Positions 17,816 to 26,911 of a stretch of DNA of 64,000 bases are shown here, one piece after another. The stretch covers positions 682,001 to 746,000 of the forward strand of contig NZ_CP053381.1 of NCBI RefSeq assembly GCF_017868775.1. The letters are read 5' to 3'. How positions within the stretch are numbered: the stretch's first letter is position 1; the number at the start of each line of letters is the position of its first letter. This DNA is from Billgrantia sulfidoxydans. GTDB taxonomy: Bacteria > Pseudomonadota > Gammaproteobacteria > Pseudomonadales > Halomonadaceae. The translations under genes and the position numbers were made by a program. The notes beneath the pieces were generated by a model. It did no database searches, was not told the DNA's origin, and saw nothing but the letters and a program-made list of their open reading frames with translations.

Positions 17816-18194
17816 CTATCGCACGGTGACCATGACCGGGGCGGTGCCTCGCCTCAGCATGCCGAGCTCGCGGGCGGCACGTTTGGAGAGATCGATGATC
17901 CGCCCCTGGACATAGGGGCCGCGATCATTGATCAGCACTTCCACTTCCTGCCCCGTATCCGCCCGGGTAACGAGCACCTTGGTGCCCAAGGGTAGGCTGG
18001 GATGGGCGGCCGTCAGGGCCTGCTGATCGAAAGGGTCGCCGCTGGCGGTGGTGGCGCCCTGGAAGCGGTCGCTGTAGAAGGAGGGCGATGCCTTCTTCCT
18101 GGACTTCGGCCTCGTGGGCCAGGGCATTGGCGGCGGATACCGCGAACAATCCTGCCAGGCAACAAGCGAGCAACTTCTTGAGTCGAGCTCCCAT
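17816..18194 (-). pseudogene. RlpA-like double-psi beta-barrel protein, frameshifted
   Basis: The minus strand starts at 18194 with a clear signal peptide (MGARLKKLLACCLAGLF, cleavage near ANALA) and runs to EEGIA. The continuation SFYSDRFQGATTASGDPFD through NDRGPYVQGRIIDLSKRAA is in a second frame. These together form a complete small RlpA-type protein, a family of peptidoglycan-binding lytic transglycosylases. The break is one extra base in a GGG run at 18083-18085. RlpA-core residues (the ND of NDRGPY) are intact, so an error or a very recent mutation are both possible. As written, the product would be truncated. Confidence 0.82.
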
Positions 18195-18493
18195 GGTATT
18201 ACCTCAGGTTATCGTGTGGCGGTTATCGCTTTCATCGATGAGGTGCCGGTGAGCGTTAGGGATAGTACCCGTGATGGTCGCGTAGGGCAACCCAAGCCGT
18301 GCGCTTTGCTTCCGTTCACAGGAGAAGCCGTCGCGTTGGGCGGCGTTGGGCGCTGATCGAATCGCATGTCGCGCCATGGGCGTGCCGTGGTCGTACGGTG
18401 GGTCGCCGCGGCACCTTGGACGAGCGGATCGTGCTGCGCGGTTTCATCAAGTTGGCCACAGTTTCGGCCGGTGCGGCTGGTTTGCGTCAGGTC
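18195..18493. other. Intergenic region
   Basis: About 300 bp between rlpA-like and diguanylate cyclase genes. No ORF with a credible family or ribosome site and no clear terminator is visible. Confidence 0.45.
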
Positions 18494-19387
18494 TCAGGTA
18501 CCCTGGGCGCGATGGAACCAGGCCCGCGACTCTTCCTCTGCGATGAGGCGCAGGTTCGGCACGACCGCCGTGCGGTTGCGCCCGCTCTCCTTTGCCGCAT
18601 AGAGGCCTTCGTCGGCCTGTTGGACCAGCACCGAGCGGTCGGCATTGCGCACCGGCAGCATCGAGGAGACACCGATGCTGACGGTGACATGCTCCGCGAC
18701 GGGAGAGGCGGCGAAGGGAAGTGGGTGTTCAGCCAGCATGGCATGGATGCGTTCGGCCATGCGTACGGCGCCCTCCAAGCTGGTATGCGGCATCAGTACT
18801 ACCATCTCCTCGCCGCCATAGCGTGCCACCATGTCCCCCGGCCGGGCGGCGGCGTTGCGAAGCACGTCAGCTACGCCGCGCAGACAGGTATCGCCGGCCT
18901 GGTGGCCATAGCTGTCGTTGAAAAGCTTGAAGCAGTCGATGTCGATCATCAGCAGGCTGAGCGGCTGGCGCTCGCGTGCCGCACGGCGCCATTCCAGTTT
19001 CAGCACGCGCTCGAATTCGCGGCGGTTGGCGATGCCCAGCAGGCCGTCGCTGGCGGCCTGGCGAACGAGTTTCGCATTCTGCGCAGCGAGGCGCTCTCGC
19101 TCCTGCAGCAGTCGCGCTTCGCGGGAGCGGTATACCCGGTGCATCGGCAGCATGATCACGGCCAGCGCGAGGGCGATACCGCTGGCGAAGCCGGCAAGCA
19201 CTCTTCCGGGAGGCAGCACGCTCCCCGCCAGAGCTTCCAGGGAGGCGGCGGCACTGGGAAAGAGAGCGGCCTGTTCGGGCACGAGGCCATTGAGGGAGAG
19301 TGCGGCGTCGAGCAGCAGGGCAACCGCCAGCGCGCTTCCGGCGAGAAGAGAGGTACCACTGCTTAATGACTTGGGCTTCGTATGCAT
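18494..19387 (-). CDS. Membrane-anchored diguanylate cyclase (GGDEF)
   Basis: 297 residues. Two hydrophobic segments (about 12-33 and 63-82) frame a short periplasmic loop, followed by a coiled linker and a full GGDEF domain (about 110-275). The active site reads GGEEM at 191-195, a functional variant in many cyclases, and RPGD at 182-185 lies exactly five residues before it, so the allosteric inhibitory I-site is present. It should make cyclic di-GMP from GTP and be subject to product inhibition. The loop is too small for a known ligand domain. No partner gene is adjacent. Confidence 0.92.
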   Translation of the reverse strand: MHTKPKSLSSGTSLLAGSALAVALLLDAALSLNGLVPEQAALFPSAAASLEALAGSVLPPGRVLAGFASGIALALAVIMLPMHRVYRSREARLLQERERLAAQNAKLVRQAASDGLLGIANRREFERVLKLEWRRAARERQPLSLLMIDIDCFKLFNDSYGHQAGDTCLRGVADVLRNAAARPGDMVARYGGEEMVVLMPHTSLEGAVRMAERIHAMLAEHPLPFAASPVAEHVTVSIGVSSMLPVRNADRSVLVQQADEGLYAAKESGRNRTAVVPNLRLIAEEESRAWFHRAQGT

Positions 19388-20064
19388 GGCGTTCGTCTCG
19401 TTCCTGGGCCGTTCGGGTACTGTCCGAAGCAGGGTGGCGACTCTGGCCAGCTAGCGCTTTGGCGGCATCCTTGCGTTCTGCTGCGCATCTTGCGGCTAAA
19501 AAAAGGGCCGCAGAGCGGCCCAAGTACGCAGGGAACTAAAGGATAGTGCTAACTCATCGCAAGAGCGTGCCTTAGGCCGGTGGAAGCGAATGCCGCTTGC
19601 TTGCCGGGGTCCAACCCGTGCCGCGTCAGTCCGTGACGCTGCAAGCGCCTGAGTGACGAGCGGTGACCGTGATGCCGTGTCTGTCTCGTCATGCCTTGCC
19701 ATTGCCTTATGGTAAGCGAGAACAGTGCCATGTTTACACGACTTGTTTAAAAAACAGTGTTTTAGTAATGCTTTGGTGCGACTCAGGGCGGGGGGCGAGG
19801 TCAATCGGGGCCGGAAAGAGGGGGCAGATTGTTGGCATTTGGAGACATCTATTGCGTGTTCTAGGAAAACGATAGAAAAACAGTATGTTGCGTGTCGCAT
19901 TTTGGAGACATGGGGCGGGTGAATGGCTTCTGGCGAGCGGACCAGGCAGAAGGTCGCGTATTCCTGACCGGCGAAGCCCGATGCACAGGGAGGCTGGACC
20001 GCAGGCGTCGCTCGGGCGAGACTGCCAGCTTGACCCACCGCCTTTGCTGACAGGGAGAACTGAA
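19388..20064. other. 677-bp region with no recognised gene
   Basis: Contains a strong minus-strand terminator (19499-19519) with no recognised gene before it, an AT-rich island at about 19732-19770 unlike its surroundings, and paired direct repeats TTGGAGACAT (19839, 19902) and TTGCGTGT (19852, 19888). A 60-codon Arg/His-rich minus-strand ORF (19549-19731) ends before the terminator but lacks a ribosome site. A small RNA is possible. Confidence 0.5.
19495..19519 (-). terminator. Orphan rho-independent terminator on the minus strand
   Basis: Read on the minus strand: stem GGGCCGC / GCGGCCC with a TCT loop followed by a run of T residues. It points away from the 19.5-20 kb gap, where no known gene is seen, so it implies an unannotated minus-strand transcript. 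Confidence 0.8.
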
Positions 20065-20454
20065 ATGGCGAGTGTCTTCAGCCGTATCATCCATGGCGAG
20101 CTGCCCGGCGAGTTCGTCTGGTCCGACGAGCAGTGCGTGGCGATCATGACCCTCAACCCCATGAAACCCGGCCACCTGCTGGTGATTCCGCGCGAGGAGA
20201 TCGACCACTGGGACGACATGCCGGTCGAACTGGGCGCGCATCTCATGGCGGTGTCGCAGAAATTGGCGAAGGCGCTCAAGCGGGCCTTTCCCTGCGAGCG
20301 CGTGGGAATGATGATCGTCGGCCTCGAGGTCCCCCACGTGCACCTGCACCTGGTGCCGATCGACGCGATGCAGGACATTCGCCTCGAAGGGTTGCCCCAG
20401 GCGCAGCCGGAGGAGCTGGCGGAGAACGCCGAGCGTATTCGGGGAGCTCTCTAG
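20065..20454 (+). CDS. HIT-family nucleotide-binding protein
   Basis: 129 residues, a complete HIT domain. The triad motif is PHVHLHLVP (His-x-His-x-His), with the middle His acting as nucleophile in family members. The upstream LNPMKPGHLLVIPREEID is also typical. HIT proteins hydrolyse or transfer nucleoside phosphates such as AMP-lysine, dinucleoside polyphosphates or adenylated sulfate; the substrate here is unknown. GGAG lies 7 nt before ATG 20065. The 677-bp gene-free region lies upstream. Confidence 0.93.
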   Translation: MASVFSRIIHGELPGEFVWSDEQCVAIMTLNPMKPGHLLVIPREEIDHWDDMPVELGAHLMAVSQKLAKALKRAFPCERVGMMIVGLEVPHVHLHLVPIDAMQDIRLEGLPQAQPEELAENAERIRGAL

Positions 20455-20632
20455 TCGGTGCGCTTCGGTCATTCGAGGTAGCCATTTGCTTGATGTACGA
20501 CATGGCTTACACACTTTGGCGCTGATGTCTGATGGTACATCCGTGGCTCTGGTCTAGTATGGGTATCTTCCTAAGCCTGCTGAATCCACGGTGGGCGGTA
20601 CCCGTCCAAGAGCTGGGCTTATGGAGGACACG

Positions 20633-21049
20633 GTGCACGAAAGACTGCTAGAGACGCGGCGGCAGTGGTACGCCGCCTACATCGATGGAAACGTCGGTCA
20701 GCTGGACCATGTTCAGCTCGACGATTTCGTCCTGATCGACGAAGCCGGCCTGCGGGGCAAGCTCGATCAACTCGGCGGGATTGCCGAAGCCGTTGCGGCC
20801 GACCAGTGGTTTGCCCGTGGTAGCCGGGCGGAGGATCTCGTTTTGAAGCTGGTGCCGCTGGGCGAGGCCGTGGTGGTCTACGGTCAGGTGCGGATCCTCG
20901 ATGAGGGTCGGGTCCGGTACCATCTCAACTTCAGTGAGTTGTGGCAGAAGGAGAACGGGGAGTGGCGGGTGCGCTCGTTGCATTTCACGCCGGCCGCCAC
21001 TTCGGCGGATGGGCAGCGCAACGGGCAGAATGGCCAGCCGGCAGGTTGA
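20633..21049 (+). CDS. NTF2-like (SnoaL/DUF4440-type) protein
   Basis: About 138 residues with the pattern of an NTF2-like cone fold: an N-terminal helix ERLLETRRQWYAAYIDG, then LDDFVLIDEAG, then strands ending in LWQKENGEWRVRSLHFTP, which is the typical WKxxxGWRIxxxH end of DUF4440/SnoaL proteins. I favour GTG 20633 because GGAGG sits 5 nt before it; ATG 20621 in the same frame is the alternative. Members range from enzymes to binding proteins, so no function is assigned. It is convergent with the glycerophosphodiesterase gene. Confidence 0.75.
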   Translation: MHERLLETRRQWYAAYIDGNVGQLDHVQLDDFVLIDEAGLRGKLDQLGGIAEAVAADQWFARGSRAEDLVLKLVPLGEAVVVYGQVRILDEGRVRYHLNFSELWQKENGEWRVRSLHFTPAATSADGQRNGQNGQPAG

Positions 21050-21070
21050 ACCGCCAGCTGGCCCCGACGT

Positions 21071-22387
21071 TCAGCCGCGCGGTGCGATGCAGTTGGCATA
21101 GAGGCTCACGGTGGCCGACCAGTCGCTGAACACGCCGATCACGCCGACATCCTGGACCAGCGCATCGAGGGTGATCAGCTTGTCGCCTTCGCGGCGAATC
21201 ACATCTTCGGTGCTCTGGTGATACCACTGGCCACCGTCGGCCAGCGGACCCGAGCGCTCGAGGGTCCAGGTGATCAGCTCGAGTCCTGCCTCCCTGGCAT
21301 GCCGGGCGTACTCGGAGGGCACGAGGCGGCTATCGTCTGCGTCGAAATCCGGATTGGCCTCGAGCAGCATCCACATCGGTGGCGCCAGGATACGCACGCC
21401 CTGTTCGGCCAACTCCTCCATGCTCGGCGACCAGGTGTCGGGGTCGGTATGATCGAAGCCCTCCTGGTCGTAACGCCCATCCAGGTAGACGGCCTGCTCG
21501 CCGAACTCGGGTTCGTTCTCGATCCAGTAGCGCACGTCGTCGAGATTGAACGACTGGGCGAAGACGGCACCCGGGGAGACGTCGGCGGCCTTGTATTCGT
21601 CAATCATCTTCTGCGCATAATCCTCCTGGCTCATGCCGTTGAAAGGCATCTCCACCTCCGGTGCCTTGAGCTCGGGCGTCATCTTTACGCCTAATTCACT
21701 GAATAGCGCGATGCTGTCGGCGTGGCTCATCAGGGTGCCGCGCGTGGCGTAGAGGTCGCTGCGCCAGGGCGGGTTGCCGTCCAGGTACGCCTCGAGGCTG
21801 CGTGCTTCCAGGTTGGCGCCTTCCATGGTGCCGCGCAGGGTACGGAACTCGGCCAGGGTGATGTCGCTGGTACAGCAGCGAATCTCGGCGGCGTTGGTCA
21901 ACTCGCCGCTCTGCGGGTCGATTTCCGGCGGCACGCTGCACTTCTCGGCGAGTTCGGTTTCGACGATGTTGGTGGTGGTATGCAGGTCGCACTGGGAGTG
22001 GCGGCACACAAGCTCATTGTCGCTGGTGAAGGTCACGTCGCACTCCATGATTCCCGCACCGCCCTGAGCGCCCGCCAGGTAGGATTCCAGCGTGTGCTCG
22101 GGAAATTGCAGCGGTGCGCCGCGGTGGGCGATGACGAGATCCGAGGGCTGCCAGTCGGTAGCCCGGGCGGCGCACTCCAGCAGTTTGGTCTTGAGTTCGC
22201 GCTCGCGCTCGGTCTCGTCGCTCATGTCGTTGGCCAGAAACAGCGGGCGCGGGCCGAACGTGACCTGGCGTGCCGCCTTCAGCAGGGCATCGTTCCACTC
22301 GGGAGCGTTGTCGATCGCTTCCTGGGCCGACGCCGAGCCGGCGGCCAGCAGCCCCAGGCAGGCCAGGGTGGAGAGAGTCTTGTGCAT
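21071..22387 (-). CDS. Exported glycerophosphodiester phosphodiesterase
   Basis: 438 residues from ATG 22387, giving a signal peptide (MHKTLSTLACLGLLAAGSASAQ). The GDPD fold begins with VIAHRGAPLQFPEHTLESY and ECDVTFTSD, carrying the conserved His-Arg and Glu-x-Asp metal-site residues. Compared with short bacterial GlpQ, the region after the first strands has a long insert with several cysteines (around HSQCDL, EKCSVPPE, IRCCTSD) that may form periplasmic disulfides. It should cleave glycerophosphodiesters to glycerol 3-phosphate plus an alcohol outside the cytoplasm. A GTG start 39 nt upstream is possible but would bury the signal peptide. Confidence 0.9.
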   Translation of the reverse strand: MHKTLSTLACLGLLAAGSASAQEAIDNAPEWNDALLKAARQVTFGPRPLFLANDMSDETERERELKTKLLECAARATDWQPSDLVIAHRGAPLQFPEHTLESYLAGAQGGAGIMECDVTFTSDNELVCRHSQCDLHTTTNIVETELAEKCSVPPEIDPQSGELTNAAEIRCCTSDITLAEFRTLRGTMEGANLEARSLEAYLDGNPPWRSDLYATRGTLMSHADSIALFSELGVKMTPELKAPEVEMPFNGMSQEDYAQKMIDEYKAADVSPGAVFAQSFNLDDVRYWIENEPEFGEQAVYLDGRYDQEGFDHTDPDTWSPSMEELAEQGVRILAPPMWMLLEANPDFDADDSRLVPSEYARHAREAGLELITWTLERSGPLADGGQWYHQSTEDVIRREGDKLITLDALVQDVGVIGVFSDWSATVSLYANCIAPRG

Positions 22388-22475
22388 GGCGTAGTCTCGC
22401 TTCTTCCTTGTTGGCGTGGGCTCCACGGTACAGCCAGGAGCCAGACTTGAGCGTAGCCATGCGAGGCGGCTCGGG

Positions 22476-23084
22476 CTAGCGCTCCGTCATCGCCAGGCGC
22501 ACCGCCAGGGCGAGGAAACTCGCCGCAAAAGCGCGCCGCAGCCAGGCCAGCGCCCGAGGGCGTGCCAGGACCCGCTGACGTGCGGCAGCCGCGCTGACGC
22601 CGTAGACCATAAACACCGTAAATGTCAGCAGCATGAACGCGAGGCTCAATTCGAGCATTTGCGCGAGCGGCGGACGCCCGGTATCGACGAACTGCGGCAG
22701 GAAGGCGAAAAAGAACAGGGTGAGCTTGGGGTTGAGCAGGTTGATCAGCACGCCGTTGCCGATCAGGCGCTTGGCCGGCAGGGGCGCCAGATTGGCGGTG
22801 GCAGGGGGGATCCCGTTCTCTCTCAGCACGCTCCAGGCGAGGTGGAGCAGGTAGACGACGCCAAGAAGCTTGAGCCAGTGGAACGCCGTGGCGCTGGCAT
22901 GCAGCAGCGAGGCTAGCCCGGTGGTGGCGGCGAGCATGTGCGGCACGATACCGAGAGTGCAGCCGAAGGCGGCCAGCGTGCTGGCACGCCTGCCATGCGC
23001 AAGTCCACTGGCGAGGGTGTAGAGCACCCCGGTGCCGGGTGAGGCGACGACGACGAGTGAGGTCAACAGATACTCGAGGGACAT
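22476..23084 (-). CDS. LysE/RhtB-family exporter
   Basis: 202 residues, about six hydrophobic helices. ASPGTGVLYTLASGLAHGRR near the N-terminus and GVLINLLNPKLTLFF in the middle are the conserved LysE/RhtB motifs. The start at 23084 has CGGAG about 8 nt upstream. It lies 74 bp after an AraC-type regulator in the same direction, so the regulator likely controls this exporter, possibly sensing the exported amino acid through its cupin domain. Compare the second LysE gene at 14.9 kb. Confidence 0.9.
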   Translation of the reverse strand: MSLEYLLTSLVVVASPGTGVLYTLASGLAHGRRASTLAAFGCTLGIVPHMLAATTGLASLLHASATAFHWLKLLGVVYLLHLAWSVLRENGIPPATANLAPLPAKRLIGNGVLINLLNPKLTLFFFAFLPQFVDTGRPPLAQMLELSLAFMLLTFTVFMVYGVSAAAARQRVLARPRALAWLRRAFAASFLALAVRLAMTER

Positions 23085-23158
23085 GGGGCAGGCTCCGATG
23101 ACGATGTCTCGCCAGCGTGGCACTGCCGCCCGGTCGGGTCTTGAACGGAATTGCAGCC

Positions 23159-23962
23159 TCAGGGCTGACGGAGGGCGTGGCGGTAGCGCCCCGGGGAGAG
23201 CCCGAACTGGCGGCTGAAGGCCCGGCTCATGTGGCTCTGGTCGGAGAACCCCGCCTCCAGGGCAGCCTGGCTCAGTGCCTGGCCGGTGGCGATCAAGCGC
23301 CTGGCGAGCAGGACTCGCCGCTGCAGCAGGTAGGCGTGCGGCGTGATGCCCAGCGCTCGCGAGAAGCCGCGCAGTAGCTGAAAGCGGCTCAGGCCCGCCA
23401 GCTCGGCCAGCTCGCTCAGGGTGACGGCCTGCTGCGGGGCGTCGTCGAGACGTTCGCGCACCCTGGCGATATTGTCCGGAAAACCGGGGTCGAAGCGACG
23501 GGAACCATGGCGAGAGAAAGCCGCGCCGATCAGTTGGCAGCAGCTCTCCTCCAGGCCGAGCTCGTCCCCCGGCACCGCGTCAAGCCGGCGGAACAGTTGA
23601 TGCATCAGCCCGAGGAGCAGGGGATCGTTGAGCGTGGGGCGGGTCATTTCCATCGGCGAGTCGGGGCCTCCGACGAGCTGCCGAACCAGCGGCGGGTCGA
23701 AGTAGAGCATGTGCCAGGCCCGCCGGGTTCCCCCGAGCGGTACACCGTCGTGCATCTCGCCAGGGTTGACCGTGATGAGGTCGCCGGCCAAGGCCTCCAC
23801 CTGCCCGACACCGCTCCAGGAGCGCTGTCCGCCAGTGGCGATGACGCCGATGCCGTATTGATCGTGGGAGTGGCGGGGAAAGGCCCGGTCCGATGCCAGG
23901 CTCATCGCCACCAGGCCCTCGATTCCCGTGGCGTGAGCGATGACGTTATAGCCCTGTTTCAA
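23159..23962 (-). CDS. AraC-family transcriptional regulator with N-terminal cupin domain
   Basis: 267 residues. Residues 15-110 form an AraC-type arm/cupin domain with HSHDQYGIGVI and GDLITVNPGEMHDG. The C-terminal 100 residues hold the two helix-turn-helix motifs: LSELAELAGLSRFQLLRGFS, then LSQAALEAGFSDQSHMSRAF and the closing FGLSPGRYR. It binds DNA as an activator and probably senses an amino acid, since the next gene is a LysE exporter. The two are co-directional, so they may share a transcript. Confidence 0.92.
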   Translation of the reverse strand: MKQGYNVIAHATGIEGLVAMSLASDRAFPRHSHDQYGIGVIATGGQRSWSGVGQVEALAGDLITVNPGEMHDGVPLGGTRRAWHMLYFDPPLVRQLVGGPDSPMEMTRPTLNDPLLLGLMHQLFRRLDAVPGDELGLEESCCQLIGAAFSRHGSRRFDPGFPDNIARVRERLDDAPQQAVTLSELAELAGLSRFQLLRGFSRALGITPHAYLLQRRVLLARRLIATGQALSQAALEAGFSDQSHMSRAFSRQFGLSPGRYRHALRQP

Positions 23963-24010
23963 CCTATGTCCTCCCGCCGAGGCGGCCGGGGCCCAGGCCC
24001 GGCCGCAGTC

Positions 24011-24037
24011 GAGTCAGCCCCTCTCCTGGGGCGACTC
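24011..24037 (-). terminator. Imperfect hairpin after the chemoreceptor gene
   Basis: GAGTCAGCCCC / GGGGCGACTC with one bulged A and a 6-nt loop, 6 bp past the stop of the chemoreceptor. No T tract follows, so this is a weaker terminator candidate. Confidence 0.4.
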
Positions 24038-24042
24038 AGCGA

Positions 24043-25755
24043 TCAGAATGTCTCCCAGGGAGAGGCTTCATTCTCTTTTCGCTCTTCTTTGTGCGCATGG
24101 TCACTCTTGGGCTTGGGATCAACAGGAAGTTTTTGCCGAGCCGCAGAGTTGGTCAAGCTGGCGGCTGTGGCTGTCGCGCTCGATGTTGAGCCTTGACCGA
24201 CATCGAAAGTCTCGACAGAGCGCTTCAGCTCGTTTGCCTGCTCTTCCAGTGAGGCAGAGGCATTGGCGGTCTGTTCCACCAAGGCTGCATTCTGCTGGGT
24301 GACCTCATCCATTTGCGTCACGGCGATGCTTACCTGACTCACGGCGGCGTTCTGCTGTTCCGAGCCTAGGGCAACATCTTCCATGAGTGCAGAAACCTTC
24401 TGTACGCGATCGAGAATTTCTCGCATGGCAGCGCCAGCTTCATCCACGTACTGGCTTCCCTCCTGGACGATATCCGCATTCAGGCTGATCAGCTGCTGGA
24501 TCTCCTTGGCGGCATCGGCGGAATGCTGGGCGAGCTTGCGGACCTCTTGGGCCACCACGGCGAAACCGCGCCCCTGCTCACCGGCTCGAGCGGCTTCAAC
24601 CGAGGCATTGAGCGCCAGTATGTTGGTCTGGAAGGAGATACTATCGATGACCGAGATAATGCCGTTGATCTTTTCTGAGCTCTCGCTCAGTTCGCGCATC
24701 TTTGCGACCGCCAACCCCGTCTTCTCACCCCCGGCAGTGGCGGAATCGCTCGTCAACTGGGCCAGTTCGTTGGCTTGGGCGGTATGTTCGGTGTTTCCTT
24801 TCACCGACTTGGCGACCTGCTCCATGCTGGTGGCTGTCTCCTGCAGACTGGAGGCCTGCTCTTCCGTGCGCTGGGATAGATCGGTATTGCCGGCCGCTAT
24901 CTGTGCGGCACCGGTAGCGATGCTGTCCGATGACTGCTGGATCGACAGGATCAGCTGACGCAACTTGGCCTGCATGCGGTCCAGCATCTGCAGCGTCTGA
25001 CCAATCTCGTCACGTGAATCTACTCGGATCTCATTATCGAGCTTGCCCTCCGCCATGCGAGAGAAGTAGCCCATCATGCGTTTGAGCGGACGGTCGATGG
25101 AGCGTGTGATCCACCAGCTCAGCCCAGCGGCTGTGAGCAGGGCGAGCAGCATCGCCACGAGGCTGATGTTACGGCTCATGACGCCGGTTGCCTGCGCCTC
25201 GGAGAAGAGCTCATCGGCGACCCTGTCCTGCATCTCGATCAGGGCGCGAAGCGGCTCGTTGGCGGCGTAGAACTGAGGAGTTGCCGTCCGATACATCGCC
25301 AGGTTCGCACGGCGATACTCGCCTTGTTCATAAAGGCTCATGGCCTGTCCGAGACCCTCGGTAACGAAGCGCGAGCGTAATTCATCGAACTGTGCTGAAA
25401 GTTCAAGTTCCTCCGGTGTTAAGTTGGATTGCTTGTATTCATTCCATATGGAACTGATATTTGCAGAGTTTTCTTGAATGCGATCAAGAAAAGTGGAGGT
25501 GGCATCTTCGTATTGGTCGCTCTCCTCCAAGCGCGGATCATGGCTTGACAGCATGCCGAGAAGCATCTGATTGTCTCGCATCAGCGCATTAATATGCCCC
25601 AGTTGACGCGTCGGAATCAGGCTTTCTTCATAGAGCGTTGCCATGGAGCGTTCCATGCTGTTCATGGCGTGCAGGCCGAGGCCGCCGATAGCAACCAGGA
25701 GGCCGACGAGGAGGATGCAAAGCAGAGTCAGCCTTGCTTTGATGGTCAAAGACAT
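24043..25755 (-). CDS. Methyl-accepting chemotaxis protein (Tsr/Tar class)
   Basis: 570 residues from ATG 25755 (AGGA 7 nt upstream). Order: TM1 (about 8-30), a periplasmic four-helix-bundle ligand domain (31-200, with [16 protein letters not shown]), TM2 (about 203-223), HAMP (225-275), and a long cytoplasmic signalling hairpin. The tip carries [20 protein letters not shown] and [16 protein letters not shown], the receptor's CheA/CheW contact. The chain ends in SPWETF, matching the WETF tether that recruits CheR and CheB in E. coli Tsr and Tar. It senses an unknown small ligand. No che genes are nearby. Confidence 0.95.
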   Translation of the reverse strand: MSLTIKARLTLLCILLVGLLVAIGGLGLHAMNSMERSMATLYEESLIPTRQLGHINALMRDNQMLLGMLSSHDPRLEESDQYEDATSTFLDRIQENSANISSIWNEYKQSNLTPEELELSAQFDELRSRFVTEGLGQAMSLYEQGEYRRANLAMYRTATPQFYAANEPLRALIEMQDRVADELFSEAQATGVMSRNISLVAMLLALLTAAGLSWWITRSIDRPLKRMMGYFSRMAEGKLDNEIRVDSRDEIGQTLQMLDRMQAKLRQLILSIQQSSDSIATGAAQIAAGNTDLSQRTEEQASSLQETATSMEQVAKSVKGNTEHTAQANELAQLTSDSATAGGEKTGLAVAKMRELSESSEKINGIISVIDSISFQTNILALNASVEAARAGEQGRGFAVVAQEVRKLAQHSADAAKEIQQLISLNADIVQEGSQYVDEAGAAMREILDRVQKVSALMEDVALGSEQQNAAVSQVSIAVTQMDEVTQQNAALVEQTANASASLEEQANELKRSVETFDVGQGSTSSATATAASLTNSAARQKLPVDPKPKSDHAHKEERKENEASPWETF

Positions 25756-25926
25756 TCTTTTTCCTGCTATTGAGCCGATAAAAGGATACGTAGCCAAGCC
25801 TGGGCTAAGTCGGCTTGGCTCGAGTGCGCGAGTAGCATCGGCCAGGAAACGAATTTCTTGATGGAGCGAGCGACGCCAATCCTGTTTGTGCATAGGAACA
25901 GGAAAAAACTCGCTCTATCTGGTTTT

Positions 25927-26112
25927 TTACTCTAGCGGTTCATGGTTATTCTCGGCACCAGAGCCTGGGTATGGGGTGGCCTGCTGGGCCTTGTCACACA
26001 AGTATCGGCGAATTGCTTCCTCGGCCTTCTGCTGTTGGAGAGCAAGGGCGGCCCAGAAGTGGAGCACTTCGTCGTCGTGGCGAGCGGAAACGGGATGGTG
26101 GATCTGTGTCAT
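25927..26112 (-). CDS. Small hypothetical protein with strong ribosome site
   Basis: 61 residues from ATG 26112, preceded by AGGAGG at 8 nt, which is the main reason to accept it. The product begins MTQIHHPVSARHDDEV, has a helical middle (HFWAALALQQQKAEEAIRRY) and a disordered C-terminus. One cysteine, no signal peptide, no recognised family. It sits alone between the chemoreceptor and the 103-residue protein gene. Confidence 0.6.
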   Translation of the reverse strand: MTQIHHPVSARHDDEVLHFWAALALQQQKAEEAIRRYLCDKAQQATPYPGSGAENNHEPLE

Positions 26113-26269
26113 GGGTTGGTCCTCCTGAGGGACGACACCCACAGCGTAGATGGTTTTTGCTGCGACGCAGCATGAAAATTTGTAACGGAACCTGTCACCG
26201 CTGCCGCCTTACGCAAAGACGCCCCGTCCGGCGGTGGCCGAAAGGGGCGTGGTGCCGTGCTGTAGGAGT

Positions 26270-26581
26270 TCAGCGCTGCGGATGCTCCTCGAACAGTTCG
26301 GCCTTGGCCTGGCGCATGACGTCCTCGCAGGCGGCCTGGTGGGCGAGCTGGGTCAGCAGGCTCTGGGTCACGGCGAAGCCCTTGCCGAGACAGATGTCCA
26401 CCTCTTCGCGACTCAAGTGGGGTATCACGTTGTAGTCGATCTTGATCGTTCTGCCACGTCCGTCCAGCTTGTCGGCGAGGCTGCGAATCAGCCAGGCGAG
26501 GCGCTCGCGCCAGCCGCTCGTCTCTTCCCTGCCTTCGTTCACGCTGAACGTGCATCGCCACTCAGGTTTGTAGACTCGCAT
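26270..26581 (-). CDS. 103-residue hypothetical protein, paralogue A
   Basis: Soluble protein beginning RVYKPEWRCTFSVNEG and ending in a helical segment with LTQLAHQAACEDVMRQAKAEL. It aligns without gaps to the protein at 28536-28847, about 60 percent identical by eye and with identical length, so the two arose by duplication. Two conserved cysteines (near residues 10 and 64) and a third in QAACEDVM are shared. The start codon and the KPEW motif are conserved in both, supporting this start. No family is recognised; function unknown. Confidence 0.78.
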   Translation of the reverse strand: MRVYKPEWRCTFSVNEGREETSGWRERLAWLIRSLADKLDGRGRTIKIDYNVIPHLSREEVDICLGKGFAVTQSLLTQLAHQAACEDVMRQAKAELFEEHPQR

Positions 26582-26911
26582 GAGTACCTCCTGTACTGGC
26601 TTGGTTATGAATGATCGATCGTGGTGTATGACTCCGTTTCCTTCGACAAGACTACGTTTCTAAGAATACCAAACTTATACTGGACTTTCACGAGCTGTGC
26701 CGCTTCGCTACGTCTGCCAGATGCAACCCGGCAGCTTCGTGACCATGCGAACCGGAGCGCGTTCCTTGCTTATCGGCGCTGATGGAAGAACCTTGAGAGG
26801 CTAGGGAGGCATGGGAGGGCGAAAGTAGCCGTTGGTTGGGTCTCAACCTCGGCTCAATGGCACCCGGGATGCAGAGCCCGGGTGCTGGGGCTCACGCGAG
26901 TCGGCTCTGGC
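26582..26911. other. Intergenic region
   Basis: No credible ORF. It holds the upstream region of paralogue A and, at 26861-26886, a hairpin GCACCCGGG / CCCGGGTGC with an 8-nt loop that may end the DUF2267 transcript; no T tract follows. Confidence 0.5.

Noticed and set aside
18299..19366. 355-codon plus-strand ORF opposite the diguanylate cyclase
   Set aside because: Shadow of the minus-strand GGDEF gene, with no ribosome site or recognisable domain.
25774..25781. GCCGATAA, resembling a flagellar sigma-28 -10 element near the chemoreceptor
   Set aside because: It is on the plus strand, opposite to the gene, and has no matching -35 at the right distance.
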